Source: Natronoarchaeum rubrum
GTDB taxonomy: Archaea > Halobacteriota > Halobacteria > Halobacteriales > Natronoarchaeaceae
Assembly: GCF_024494695.1 (NCBI RefSeq)
Contig: NZ_JANHDP010000003.1
Coordinates: forward strand, 186,001 to 250,000
Direction of reading: 5' to 3'
Length of the DNA stretch: 64,000 nt
Part shown: positions 52,562 through 61,391 of the stretch, one piece after another
Layout: each line of letters opens with the position of its first letter
Position numbering within the stretch: the first letter of the stretch is position 1
Notes under the pieces: generated by a model
The model's input: the letters and a program-made list of their open reading frames with translations, nothing else
Database searches by the model: none
What the model was told of the DNA's origin: nothing
Program-made: the position numbers and the translations under genes

Positions 52562-53613
52562 GCGTCGGCACCTCCGTCCCACGGCCCGGCGGTGCCGAGT
52601 CCGTCGTCCTGCGGAATCGCGATATCGCCGCTCTCGACCGGCGCGGGATCGGGCGTGAGATCCGTCGCGAGCCGGTCGGCCGTCGCCAGCCCGCAGGGAT
52701 CGATCCCGGGAATCGACGCCGCGAGGTGGACCGCGGCCGTGCGGGCGACGACGGCGTCGACGGTGGTCGTCACGATCGGCGTGACGCCGACGCGGCGCGC
52801 GCGCAGCGCTGCTCGGCGAGCGCGGTCGAGCCCGCCCAGCACCATCGGCTTGAGCACGATCACGTCGGCCGCGCCAGTTTCGACGATCTCGTCGACCGAC
52901 GCCGTCCGCAGCGACTCGTCGAGCGCGACGCCGACGCCAACGGCGTCACGCCGGAGCGCGGCGTGTCCGTCGAGATCGTCCGGCGCGAGGGGTTGCTCGA
53001 CGTACTCGACGCCGCTGTCGGCGAACGCTCGGAACGCCTCGCTCGCTCGTTCGCGATCCCAGGCGCCGTTGGCGTCGGCCCGGAGCGCCACCCCGCGCGG
53101 GAGCGCATCGCGGACGGCCGCGACGCGCTCGGCATCCTCCGCGACGGTGTCCGACCCGACCTTGAGTTTGAGACATCGGAACCCCTGCTCGACGGCACCC
53201 TCGGCGGCCGCAGCGACTTCGTCGGGCGAGCCGACGCCGATGGTCGCGTTGACCGGCACGCGCTCGACGCGGCCGACGGAGCCGAGATAGCGGTACAGCG
53301 GGACGGCGTCCTGTCGCGCCCGGAGGTCCGCGAGCGCGAGGTGGACGGCGTGGCGGGCGGCGGGCGACCCGTCGACGGCTTCGAGCGCGGCTGCGGGGTC
53401 GTCGTCGTTCAGCCGGTCTGCAGCCGCGTCGAGGCGGTCGCGGCAGGTTTCGAGGGATTCGGTCCAGCCGGGCAGCGGCGTCGCCTCGCCGACGCCCGCG
53501 GCGGCCACTTCCGATACGCGAAGCAGAACTCCCTCGCGGCGCTCCATCGTTCCCGCGGCCGTTTCGAGCGGGGCGTCGAGATCGATCGCGAACTCCCGGA
53601 GTTCGGCGTCCAT
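52558..53613 (-). CDS. menC: o-Succinylbenzoate synthase
   Basis: A 351-residue enolase-superfamily enzyme that dehydrates SHCHC to o-succinylbenzoate. Catalytic pieces: CLKLKVGS (K-x-K), ALRADANGAWD (Asp), VEYVEQPLAPDD (Glu), ALDESLR (Asp) and VIVLKPMVLGG (Lys). The start ATG at 53613 overlaps the menA stop by one base. Family cannot always be told from N-acylamino acid racemase by sequence alone, but the men context decides. Confidence 0.92.
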   Translation of the reverse strand: MDAELREFAIDLDAPLETAAGTMERREGVLLRVSEVAAAGVGEATPLPGWTESLETCRDRLDAAADRLNDDDPAAALEAVDGSPAARHAVHLALADLRARQDAVPLYRYLGSVGRVERVPVNATIGVGSPDEVAAAAEGAVEQGFRCLKLKVGSDTVAEDAERVAAVRDALPRGVALRADANGAWDRERASEAFRAFADSGVEYVEQPLAPDDLDGHAALRRDAVGVGVALDESLRTASVDEIVETGAADVIVLKPMVLGGLDRARRAALRARRVGVTPIVTTTVDAVVARTAAVHLAASIPGIDPCGLATADRLATDLTPDPAPVESGDIAIPQDDGLGTAGPWDGGADA

Positions 53614-54548
53614 CAGATCACCACTCCGAGCGCGAACAGCGCCGAGAACGCCGCGAGCAGCTTCCCGGTGCGTTCCAGTGCGGGGTTGAGCGCCTCGCCG
53701 TCGGTGCGCGTACAGACGGTTCGGGCGACGCTCGCGGCCAGCGGAATCGTGAGCAGCGGCAGCAGGACGCCGGGGCCGAACGCGTCGCGAGTCGCCCACA
53801 GCAGGAGGGGGACGGCGTAGGCCAGCGCCAGCAGGCCGACGTACTCGACGCGGCTCCAGCGGTAGCCGATCAGCACGGCGAGGGTGTACTTGCCGGCCTC
53901 GCGGTCGGTCTCCATGTCGCGGACGTTGTTCACGACGATGATGTTCGTCGAGATCGCGGCGACCGGCAGACTGGCGAGGATCGCGACGGCGGGGATCGTC
54001 CCCGCGGGAATCGTCGTCGCCAGCGGCTCCGCGAGGACGGCCGCGGCCTGCACGTACACCGTCCCGACGACGGCGACGACGCCGAAAAAGACGAACACGA
54101 ACAGATCGCCCAGCCCGTGGGATCCCAGCGGATAGGGCCCGCCCGCGTAGGCGTAGCCGCTCGCGACGCTCAGGAGACCGATCACCAGTATGGGGAGCCC
54201 GCCGACGTAGACGAGGTACGTTCCCAGGAGGATCGCCAGCCCGAACGTGGCGGCCATCGCGAATTTGACCTGCTCGGCCGGGATCAGCCCCGACTGGGTG
54301 ACGCGGGTGAAGCCCTCGCGGCTCTCGTCGTCGACGCCCTTGACGGCGTCGTAGTAGTCGTTCGCGAAGTTCGTCCCGATCTGGATCAGCAGGGCGCCGA
54401 CCAGCGCCGCCAGCGCCGGCCACGGCGCGAACACGCCCTCGTGGACCGCGATCGCGGCGCCGACGACGACCGGCGCGGCGCCCGCGGGCAGCGTCTGGGG
54501 ACGGGTGGCCATCAGCCACGCTCGGCCCCGGCTCACGTCGGTACTCAT
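53613..54548 (-). CDS. menA: 1,4-dihydroxy-2-naphthoate polyprenyltransferase
   Basis: A 311-residue UbiA-type membrane enzyme with about eight or nine helices. The first Asp-rich motif is NFANDYYDAVKGVDDESREG, the second NNVRDMETDREAGK. It attaches the isoprenoid tail to dihydroxynaphthoate to give demethylmenaquinone. Start ATG 54548 gives MSTDVSRGRAWLMATRPQTLP, family-typical. First gene of menA-menC-menE. Confidence 0.93.
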   Translation of the reverse strand: MSTDVSRGRAWLMATRPQTLPAGAAPVVVGAAIAVHEGVFAPWPALAALVGALLIQIGTNFANDYYDAVKGVDDESREGFTRVTQSGLIPAEQVKFAMAATFGLAILLGTYLVYVGGLPILVIGLLSVASGYAYAGGPYPLGSHGLGDLFVFVFFGVVAVVGTVYVQAAAVLAEPLATTIPAGTIPAVAILASLPVAAISTNIIVVNNVRDMETDREAGKYTLAVLIGYRWSRVEYVGLLALAYAVPLLLWATRDAFGPGVLLPLLTIPLAASVARTVCTRTDGEALNPALERTGKLLAAFSALFALGVVI

Positions 54549-54701
54549 TGGCTCGAAATCGGGACCGGTCGCGTGTTAAGCTTGGCATCTAGCGCGAGCG
54601 GCGAGAGGGACTGTAGGGCGTCGACGTACCGTCTCGAACGCGCTCGACCGCCCGGAAGCACTCATTCGATCGTCGCACCGGACGGCGGTTCGGGACTCGT
54701 T

Positions 54702-54905
54702 TCAGTCCTCGCCGTCGTCGGGGTCGAAAATATCCTCGATCGCACAGTCGAAGTGAGTTGCGAGATCGAACGCGAGTTCCAGCGACGGATCGTATCGGTT
54801 GCGTTCGATCGCGTTGATCGTCTGTCGGGTGACGTCGACGGCCTCGGCGAGATCGCCCTGACTGATGCCCTCGGCTTCGCGTCGCTCGGAGAGATTGTTC
54901 TGCAT
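54702..54905 (-). CDS. XRE-family transcriptional regulator
   Basis: A 67-residue helix-turn-helix protein of the short YozG/XRE type: MQNNLSERREAEGISQGDLAEAVDVTRQTINAIERNRYDPSLELAFDLA, ending acidic. It starts 10 bases after the stop of the upstream DUF2178 gene, so both are one transcript. The inverted repeat GTAAA-N6-TTTAC in front of that operon and twice before the ABC transporter operon is the natural candidate for its operator, which would make it autoregulated. Confidence 0.88.
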   Translation of the reverse strand: MQNNLSERREAEGISQGDLAEAVDVTRQTINAIERNRYDPSLELAFDLATHFDCAIEDIFDPDDGED

Positions 54906-54914
54906 GAAAGTGCG

Positions 54915-55325
54915 CTATTTGACGATTCCGTAACAGATGCCGTACAACAGGAACAGCGCCGAGAGGGTGAGAACCATCCCGGAAACCGCCCCCGAGATCT
55001 CGAACTGGCCGCCGGCGTCGAGGACGTACAGCACCGGAAGCACGCTCAGGCCTAGAACCATCGTGACCCGGAGCGCCAGCCCGCTGGCGTGGTTGTGTAA
55101 CTCGTAGTCCCGCTCGTCCTGGAGCGTCCGATCGCTCAGTCGCGGCGCGGCGACGGTGATCGTGCCGCCGATCCACGTGCCGAGCAAGTAGACGACCGCG
55201 CCGGCGAGGTGCTGCCCGAGTGCGATCCCGACGAACAGTCCGAGAACGGCGACGGCGACGATGCCGTACACGAGCCGTCTGTACGTCCGGCGTCCGAGTC
55301 GCGACATCACTGTGATGGTTGTCAT
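54915..55325 (-). CDS. DUF2178-like membrane protein
   Basis: A 136-residue membrane protein with four helices (RLVYGIVAVAVLGLFVGIAL, LAGAVVYLLGTWIGGTITVA, TMVLGLSVLPVLYVL, SGMVLTLSALFLLYGICYGIV) and a central DERDYELHNHASG segment, typical of DUF2178 proteins found with small XRE regulators. In analogy to membrane anti-repressor pairs such as SdpI/SdpR it may sense the envelope or hold the regulator. ATG 55325; an ATG at 55307 is a second option. Confidence 0.8.
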   Translation of the reverse strand: MTTITVMSRLGRRTYRRLVYGIVAVAVLGLFVGIALGQHLAGAVVYLLGTWIGGTITVAAPRLSDRTLQDERDYELHNHASGLALRVTMVLGLSVLPVLYVLDAGGQFEISGAVSGMVLTLSALFLLYGICYGIVK

Positions 55326-55343
55326 GGCGAACGGCCCTGGCTA

Positions 55344-55359
55344 GTAAAGAGTCTTTTAC
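55344..55359 (-). promoter_or_regulatory. Operator GTAAA-N6-TTTAC, single copy
   Basis: Perfect 5-bp arms with 6-base spacer. On the minus strand it lies directly after the TATA-like TTTTAATA (55366-55374) and 19-34 bases before the DUF2178 start, covering the predicted transcription start. A bound protein would block initiation. Confidence 0.65.
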
Positions 55360-55365
55360 ACCCGG

Positions 55366-55375
55366 TATTAAAATT
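55366..55375 (-). promoter_or_regulatory. TATA box of DUF2178-XRE operon
   Basis: Minus-strand ATTTTAATAC; predicted transcription start about 55345, within the operator. Confidence 0.55.
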
Positions 55376-55443
55376 GGCGTTCGATCGACGGTCGGAGGGC
55401 GGCCGTTCCGAGAATCGCGTTCGGCTCCGGCTCTCGCCCGGTC

Positions 55444-57189
55444 TCAGGCGACCCGATACGTTTCGATACGGCGAACGGCGAGCCGGTAGGCGCCCGGAAT
55501 CGCGAGAGCGCTCCCGACGATCACGACCCAGCCGAGCGCTCGCAGCGCGTCGACGCCGACGTCGAGGCCGAAGGGCAGCCGCTCCGAGAGCACGAGGGCG
55601 GCGACAGTGCGTGCAGTCTCGTTGGCGACGACAGCCACCGCGAACACGGTAACGCTCAGGTACGTCGAGAAGATGCTGTACGCGCGCTTGCTCGGCGGTA
55701 CCGCCCGTCTGGCGGCGTCCAGACTGACCGCATCGAACCGCGGGAACGCCGATCCGATACCGGTCGCGACGACCGCGCTCCCGACGACCGCAGCGCCTCC
55801 GGCGACGCCGAGGCCGATCAGCTCCCGGAGAGGCGCGCCGGCCATCTGACCCGCGACGACGGCGATGCCCGCGGTCAGCGGGGCGCCGACGAGCGACGCC
55901 GCGACGACGTTGCCGCGGACGACGTGTCGGCCGCGCGCCGGCGCCGTCAGCAGCGTCGGCAGTACCGCGCCCTGGTTCCCGAGCGGGTTCAACGGCACCA
56001 CGGCGCCGGACGCCCACGCGCCGTACCAGACGACGAACCACGGCACGTACCACGGGACCGCCCCGGTCGTCACCGCCGTCTCGACGAAGACGATCGCAGC
56101 GAGGAGCGGCGGGGCGACGAACACGAACTGGAACGGCGAGCGCACCGCTCGGTGGAGCGTCGTGCTCGCGATGCCGCGCGTCGCGGGCGTTCGGCAGACG
56201 GCCGCGAGCACGGCGTCGAGGTGGGAGCTCGGTGCCGTCGGCAGCTCCGACTCCTCGTCGTCGGCGTCCGGAGCGGGGCCGTCTGCCAGCCACGCGTACC
56301 GGGCGGCGGGCACCGCGAGCGCCGTCCCGCCGACGGTGACGACCGGCGCGAGTACGAGCAGGGCGATCGCGCCGGCGACGTCGACGCCGGCGTTCGGCGT
56401 CGTGGCGAACGCGAGCTGTCCGAACCACGCCAGCGGCGGGGACTGCAGCACCGGCTCCAGCCGCTGGACGATGGTCAACAGTTCGCCGGTCACCGAGAGG
56501 ACGACGTACGCGGTCCCGACGCCGACGCCGAGAACGGTCGTGAGCCGCTGGAGGTTCCGCGATCGGCGAGCGATCCCCTTGAGCGCGAAGCCGATCGGAT
56601 AGCCGACCGCGGCCGCCGTGACCGGGATGACGACCGCCACGGCGGTGATTCCGAGCAAGGGACGCAACGAGCCGGTTCCCGCGACCAGCCCGGCACCGAC
56701 GGCCGCTCCCAGCCCGATCGTGTAGACGGAGAACTTGGCCGCCGCGGCGAGCAGCAACCCGCCGACGATGTCGGCGGCCGGTCGAATCGTGAGGTACTGA
56801 TTGTCGTTGTCGAGGTCGCCGTTCCCGCCGAGACTGTCGGCCACGAGGAGGATCGTCAGGAAGAGCCAGAGAACGCTCGTGGCGATCACCGGCCACGAGG
56901 GGAGGGGTGCGCCAGCGGAGACGGTCGAGCCGACGGATCTGGCCGCCTCGAACGTTTCGAGGAGCAAGAACGCGCCGACGAATCCCATCAGGACGGTGAA
57001 GGCGAGCCAGAGGTCCTGATGTCTCACCCACCGGTAGCCGCGGAGGAGCTCGACTCTCGCGACCTCCAGGCTCGGTCGGGGCGACGGCACCACAGTCCGA
57101 AGCCGCCGTCGCGACGCCGCGTCGTGACGCCGAGCCGGCGTCGTCGCGGACGAGGCCGCGTCCGAAAGATCGGGCGACTTCTCAGACAT
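55444..57189 (-). CDS. ABC-2-type transporter permease
   Basis: A 581-residue membrane protein with about twelve helices in two halves. The N-terminal 60 residues are Arg-rich and cytoplasmic (ARRHDAASRRRLRTVVPSPRP). Each half has the pattern of long hydrophobic helices with few charges (LAFTVLMGFVGAFLLLE; FVFVAPPLLAAIVFVETAV). It overlaps the ATPase gene by 8 bases. Homologous position and size fit haloarchaeal ABC-2 permeases. Substrate unknown; export of a drug, peptide or lipid is possible. Confidence 0.8.
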   Translation of the reverse strand: MSEKSPDLSDAASSATTPARRHDAASRRRLRTVVPSPRPSLEVARVELLRGYRWVRHQDLWLAFTVLMGFVGAFLLLETFEAARSVGSTVSAGAPLPSWPVIATSVLWLFLTILLVADSLGGNGDLDNDNQYLTIRPAADIVGGLLLAAAAKFSVYTIGLGAAVGAGLVAGTGSLRPLLGITAVAVVIPVTAAAVGYPIGFALKGIARRSRNLQRLTTVLGVGVGTAYVVLSVTGELLTIVQRLEPVLQSPPLAWFGQLAFATTPNAGVDVAGAIALLVLAPVVTVGGTALAVPAARYAWLADGPAPDADDEESELPTAPSSHLDAVLAAVCRTPATRGIASTTLHRAVRSPFQFVFVAPPLLAAIVFVETAVTTGAVPWYVPWFVVWYGAWASGAVVPLNPLGNQGAVLPTLLTAPARGRHVVRGNVVAASLVGAPLTAGIAVVAGQMAGAPLRELIGLGVAGGAAVVGSAVVATGIGSAFPRFDAVSLDAARRAVPPSKRAYSIFSTYLSVTVFAVAVVANETARTVAALVLSERLPFGLDVGVDALRALGWVVIVGSALAIPGAYRLAVRRIETYRVA

Positions 57190-57985
57190 CGGTTCGGCCC
57201 CCGTCGGAGGCCGGGGCTCCGGCTTCCGCCGATCGAGTGTCCGTGGCGTCGGGCTCCCGTTCGGCGGTGATCTCCAGGAAGGCGGTTTCGAGATCCGGCG
57301 ACTCGTCGGCGAGAGCCTTGAGTTCCGCGGGCGGCGCCTCCGCGACGAGCGCGCCCTCGTTGATGACGCCGATCGTGTCGGCGAGTTCGTCGACGATCGG
57401 GAGGATGTGCGTCGAGAGGAAGACGGTCATCTCACGGGTCACGAGATCGGCGATCGTGTCCCGAACGGTGCGAGCCGCGCGCGGATCGAGGCCGCTGGTG
57501 GGCTCGTCGAGAAAGACGACGTCTGGCTCGTGAAACAGCGCCGCGATGATCCCGACCTTCTTGGCCATGCCGGTCGAGTACGACGCGATCCGTTCGTCGG
57601 CGTCGGCGAGGAGGCCGAAGCGGTCGAGCAGCGTCTCGATGCGCTCGTCGGCGTCGCCGTCGGACATGCCGTGAAGTCGAGCGACGTGACGGAGCTGCTC
57701 CCACGCGGTGAGCTCGTCGAAGACCGGCGGATCGGCGGGCAGGTAGCCGATGTGTTGGGTGAGCTCGCGGCGGTTCGACACCGGGACGCCGGCGACCGTC
57801 GCCGACCCGGCCGTGGGCTCGGTGAGCGCGGTCAGCATCCGCATCGTGGTCGTCTTGCCGGCGCCGTTCGGGCCGAGGAATCCGTAGACCGTTCCTCTCG
57901 GGATCGACAGCGAGACGTCGTTCACCGCCGTCTTCTCGCCGAAGCGCTTCGTCAGCCCGTCGGCGACGATCGCGTCCTCGGTCAT
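57182..57985 (-). CDS. ABC-2-type transporter ATPase
   Basis: A 267-residue ATPase: Walker A GPNGAGKTTTMRML, signature YSTGMAKKVGIIAAL (in the LSGGQ position), Walker B VVFLDEPTSGLD and switch His in LSTHILP. The DrrA/CcmA-type C-terminus ends with an acidic tail. Start ATG 57985. The 5' region carries two tandem operators, so transcription is probably controlled by the XRE protein encoded downstream. Confidence 0.92.
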   Translation of the reverse strand: MTEDAIVADGLTKRFGEKTAVNDVSLSIPRGTVYGFLGPNGAGKTTTMRMLTALTEPTAGSATVAGVPVSNRRELTQHIGYLPADPPVFDELTAWEQLRHVARLHGMSDGDADERIETLLDRFGLLADADERIASYSTGMAKKVGIIAALFHEPDVVFLDEPTSGLDPRAARTVRDTIADLVTREMTVFLSTHILPIVDELADTIGVINEGALVAEAPPAELKALADESPDLETAFLEITAEREPDATDTRSAEAGAPASDGGRTDV

Positions 57986-58318
57986 GGGCGGGTCACCGCC
58001 GGGAGGGCAGCGACTCTGCGACTCGCGACACTAGCTCGGGCGGTCGTGGACGCCGGTGGTGCGGCGGGGTGCTCGAGGGGCATGGGGGTGTAAACACTCC
58101 TTTACAGTAAAACGTTCTTTACACCCCTGGCATTAAAGCTGTCGGTGGGACCACACCCTCACCGATAATCGGTCGCCGCGGCGGCGACGACGGCGCCGTC
58201 TGCTCATCGGAGACTCGCACGAAACGCAGCGACGACGCTGCAGAGAACGTCGGTAGTCCGGGAGGCGGCGTCCGTACCGGTCGAAAAGTGTGCTCGCGTG
58301 GCGTCGCTCGACGCCGAA
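57986..58318. other. Regulatory spacer of the ABC-2 operon
   Basis: About 330 bases between the ATPase start and menB stop. The first part is the leader of the ABC operon and contains a 33-codon ORF (57982-58083) whose stop overlaps the ATPase ATG; then two operators (58090-58122) and a TATA box (58131-58138). The remainder, 58140-58318, shows no gene; GTCGCC/GGCGAC arms near 58172-58190 could form a hairpin. Confidence 0.55.
58090..58122 (-). promoter_or_regulatory. Two tandem GTAAA-N6-TTTAC operators
   Basis: Copies at 58090-58105 and 58107-58122 are one base apart, so their centres are 17 bp apart, near two turns if the proteins bind side by side. Minus-strand CTTTAATG at 58131-58138 is the TATA element, so both sites lie between it and the leader, over the predicted start. 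Confidence 0.65.
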
Positions 58319-59206
58319 TCAGTACTTCCAGGGGAACTCGTCGAAGTCGGGCTCTCGGCCCTCGTTGAACGCGTCCCGGCCCTCCTGGGCCTCGTCGGTC
58401 ATGTAGCCGAGCCGCGTCGCCTCGCCGGCGAACACCTGCTGACCGACCAGTCCGTCGGAATCCAGATTGAACGCGTACTTGAGCATCCGCATCGCGTTCG
58501 GACTCTTCGAGTTGATCCGCTCGCCCCACTCCAGCGCTCGCTCTTCGAGTTCCTCGTGGGGAACCGCCTCGTTGACCATCCCCATGTCGGCGGCCTCCTC
58601 GGCGCTGTAGGTCTTTCCGAGGAAAAACACTTCGCGAGCCTTCTTCTGGCCGATCTGGCGCGCGAGGTAGGCCGACCCGAACCCAGCGTCGAAACTGCCC
58701 ACGTCGGGGTCGGTCTGGAGGAACTTGGCGTGCTCCTCGCTGGCGATCGTCAGGTCACAGACCACGTGCAGGCTGTGGCCGCCGCCGACCGCCCAGCCCG
58801 GCACCACGGCGACGACGACTTTCGGGATGTGCCGGATCAGGCGCTGGACTTCGAGGATGTGCAGGCGCCCGTGCTCGCTGGCGCGCTCCTCGTCGCCCTC
58901 GTACTCGTAGCCGTCCGCGCCGCGGATTCCCTGGTCGCCGCCCGACGAAAAGGCCCAGCCGCCGTCGTCGGGCGAGGGGCCGTTGCCCGTCAGCAGCACG
59001 CAGCCGACATCTGTCTGGCGCTTGGCGTGGTCGAGCGCGTCGTACAGTTCGTCGACCGTTTTGGGACGGAAGGCGTTCCGCTTTTCGGGCCGGTCGAACG
59101 CGATCCGGACGGTGTGGCCCGACGCGGAGCGGTGGTAGGTGACGTCGTCGAAGTCGAACGCCTCGATCGGCTCCCAGCGCTCGGGGTCGAATATCTCCGA
59201 GACCAT
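58319..59206 (-). CDS. menB: 1,4-dihydroxy-2-naphthoyl-CoA synthase
   Basis: A 295-residue crotonase-fold enzyme. FDDVTYHRSASGHTVRIAFDRPEKRNAFRP is the MenB start; AFSSGGDQGIRG and VPGWAVGGGHSLHVVCDLTIAS form the oxyanion hole; QTDPDVGSFDAGFGSAYLARQIGQKKAREVFFLG carries the catalytic Asp and helix typical of MenB rather than enoyl hydratase. It closes the second ring of the naphthoquinone. Start ATG 59206 (MVSEIFDPERWEP). Its partner genes menA, menC, menE lie 3.8 kb downstream and menD-menF 2.2 kb upstream. Confidence 0.93.
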   Translation of the reverse strand: MVSEIFDPERWEPIEAFDFDDVTYHRSASGHTVRIAFDRPEKRNAFRPKTVDELYDALDHAKRQTDVGCVLLTGNGPSPDDGGWAFSSGGDQGIRGADGYEYEGDEERASEHGRLHILEVQRLIRHIPKVVVAVVPGWAVGGGHSLHVVCDLTIASEEHAKFLQTDPDVGSFDAGFGSAYLARQIGQKKAREVFFLGKTYSAEEAADMGMVNEAVPHEELEERALEWGERINSKSPNAMRMLKYAFNLDSDGLVGQQVFAGEATRLGYMTDEAQEGRDAFNEGREPDFDEFPWKY

Positions 59207-59377
59207 TTTCGCGTGACTCGGGGCGGTACGGGCAAATAGGTTGCCGTCCGGGCGTCGGACGGCCCTGCCGTCAGCCCAACCATTAGACGTGATGCCGACG
59301 TAGCTCCGAGCGAGACAGATGACCGAGAACCAGCGACGCCGCGACCGCAGTTCGACGCCGAAAACGGGTGAGCGACC

Positions 59378-60334
59378 GTGAACGCGGGCGATCCTGACGC
59401 CGACGCTGCGGCTGGAACCGATCCCGGCGCAGACGATCCGCTGGGACTCCACGGCATCGTGCCGCCGATGATCACCGCCTTCGCCGAGGACGAATCGGTC
59501 GACGAGGCCGCCACCGCCACCCACGCGCGGTTCCTCGTCGATCGCGGCGTCCACGGCGTCTTCGCGCTCGGGACGAACGGCGAGTTTCCGCTACTGACCG
59601 CCGAGGAGCGTGACCGAGTGGTCGAGACCGTCGTCGACGAGGTCGGCGGCGAGGTACCCGTGCTGGCGGGCGTCGGCGCCGAAAGCACCCGCGAGACGAT
59701 CGAGCGCGCCAACGCCGCCGAGGCGGCCGGCGCGGACGGGCTGGTCGTCGTGGTGCCGTACTACTTCCCGGTCGACGACGACGGCCTCGTCGAGCACTAC
59801 CGCCGCGTCGCCGACGCCGTCGACACTCCCGTCTACGCGTACACGTTCCCCGACATGACGGGCAACGAGCTCTCGCCCGCGGCGCTCGACGGCATCGCCG
59901 CGATCGACGGTGTCGAAGGGCTCAAAGACACCAGCGAGGACGTCGTCCAGATGCAGCGGAGCCTCCGCGAACATCCCGATTTTACCTACCTGATCGGAGC
60001 GAACCGACTGGCTCACGTCGGTCTCTCGATGGGCTGTGACGGCGCGGTGCTTTCGGTCGCCAACGCCTTCCCGGAGCTCGCCGTCGACCTCTACGAGGCC
60101 GTCCAAGCGGGCGACGACGAGCGCGCTCGCGAGTTGCAGGGCGACCTTTCGGACCTGCTGGACGCGATGGAGCGGGGACCGTTCCTCGCGGGCGTCAAGG
60201 CTGCCCTCGACCTGCGCGGGTTCGACGTCGGCCCGATGCGGAGCCCGCTGCGGTCGTTCTCGACCGAACAGAAAGACGCGCTGCAGGACGCGCTGGTCGA
60301 CCTGCACGACGACGACAAGCTGCTCGTCGAGTAA
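59378..60334 (+). CDS. Dihydrodipicolinate synthase/aldolase family protein
   Basis: A 318-residue TIM-barrel class I aldolase: FALGTNGEFPLLTAEER, VVVPYYFP, PVYAYTFPDMTG (catalytic Tyr) and GVEGLKDTSEDV (Schiff-base Lys). The T-N-G-E-F variant of the G-T-T-G-E motif differs from classic DapA, so it may be a 2-keto-3-deoxygluconate-type aldolase or another N-acetylneuraminate-lyase-family enzyme. The first 20 residues are acidic and extra. Start GTG 59378. Divergent from menB (171-base spacer). Confidence 0.85.
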   Translation: MNAGDPDADAAAGTDPGADDPLGLHGIVPPMITAFAEDESVDEAATATHARFLVDRGVHGVFALGTNGEFPLLTAEERDRVVETVVDEVGGEVPVLAGVGAESTRETIERANAAEAAGADGLVVVVPYYFPVDDDGLVEHYRRVADAVDTPVYAYTFPDMTGNELSPAALDGIAAIDGVEGLKDTSEDVVQMQRSLREHPDFTYLIGANRLAHVGLSMGCDGAVLSVANAFPELAVDLYEAVQAGDDERARELQGDLSDLLDAMERGPFLAGVKAALDLRGFDVGPMRSPLRSFSTEQKDALQDALVDLHDDDKLLVE

Positions 60335-60434
60335 ATTCGGCCCGCGCCCGGACGACGCCGTGCAGCGGGGCCGGCGCACCGAACCGTTTTTGACGCGACG
60401 AGACATATCGGGAAGCCAATAGCTACGCGCACAG

Positions 60435-61352
60435 ATGACGGAAACGTTCTACGACGTGCTCGGCGTGCCCGAGACCGCCGACCAGGACGACATCCAGTCG
60501 GCCTACCGGGAGAAGGTCAAGGAGTACCACCCGGACGTCAGCGACCGCGACGACGCCGCCGAGCGCTTCAAGGCGGTTACTCGGGCCGAGGAGGTGCTCG
60601 GCGACGAGGCCGAGCGGGCCCGGTACGACCGGCTGGGCCACGACGCGTACGTGCGCCACCTCGACGGCGCCAACGCCGCCGGGAACGAGCGCTCGCCGTG
60701 GACGAACGCGGGCGGAAGCGGGGGCGACGAATCGATGGACGAGGAGAGCGGATCGACCGCCAGCGGGTCGGGATCGACCGCTAGCGGGTCGTCCTCGACG
60801 CGTGAGCGCGCCCGAGCGGCGGCGGGCGCCGAAGAAAGCGGGGGCGGAACGAGCCAGCACCGCAAACAGCGGCGCCGACGCCGCACCGCCGAGCGACGGT
60901 CGGACCCGTCGTGGACGCCCGACGACGCCGACGCCCGGCGCGAGTCCGCCGAGGCGTCGAGCGCGGCGGGCGACGGCGGGTACACCGTCCACGACTGGGA
61001 GCCGGCCGACAGGTCGTTCATCGGCGAGCGACCGTCGCTGACGCGCAACGAGTTCGTCCAGATCGCGATTCTGGGGTTGCTGTATCCGGCGTTGCTCTAC
61101 AGCGCGGTGACGCCCGCGTTTCCGCTGCTGATCAACGGCGTCGTCGCGGCGCTGGTACTGCTTCTGATCGGGTATCTCATCACGCGCCCGCTGATCGCCG
61201 GCATGGTCTTCGGCGCCTGGAGCGTGCTCGCGCCCGCGGCGTTGCTGTCGCTCGGCGTCGAGATGCTCTCGGTGATGGCGCTGACCGTGGTGCTCGGCTG
61301 CTGGATCCCGCTCGGGTACTCCGTCACCGTCGCGTTCGTCCTCCGGTGGTAA
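60435..61352 (+). CDS. J-domain protein with membrane anchor
   Basis: A 305-residue protein. J-domain residues 3-70 with YHPDVSDRDD (HPD intact), then a low-complexity Ser/Gly/Ala and Arg-rich linker (about 75-200), and four helices from residue 205 on (FVQIAILGLLYPALLYSAV, LLINGVVAALVLLLIGYLI, GMVFGAWSVLAPAALLSLGV, MALTVVLGCWIPLGYSVTV). The J-domain would face the cytoplasm and recruit DnaK to the membrane. Unlike dnaJ it has no zinc domain. TATA-like acatatcgg 60403-60411 precedes ATG 60435 by about 27 bases. Confidence 0.85.
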   Translation: MTETFYDVLGVPETADQDDIQSAYREKVKEYHPDVSDRDDAAERFKAVTRAEEVLGDEAERARYDRLGHDAYVRHLDGANAAGNERSPWTNAGGSGGDESMDEESGSTASGSGSTASGSSSTRERARAAAGAEESGGGTSQHRKQRRRRRTAERRSDPSWTPDDADARRESAEASSAAGDGGYTVHDWEPADRSFIGERPSLTRNEFVQIAILGLLYPALLYSAVTPAFPLLINGVVAALVLLLIGYLITRPLIAGMVFGAWSVLAPAALLSLGVEMLSVMALTVVLGCWIPLGYSVTVAFVLRW

Positions 61353-61391
61353 CGACGGGGCGCCGCGGCGTCGCAGCCGGCGCTGGGGAAC

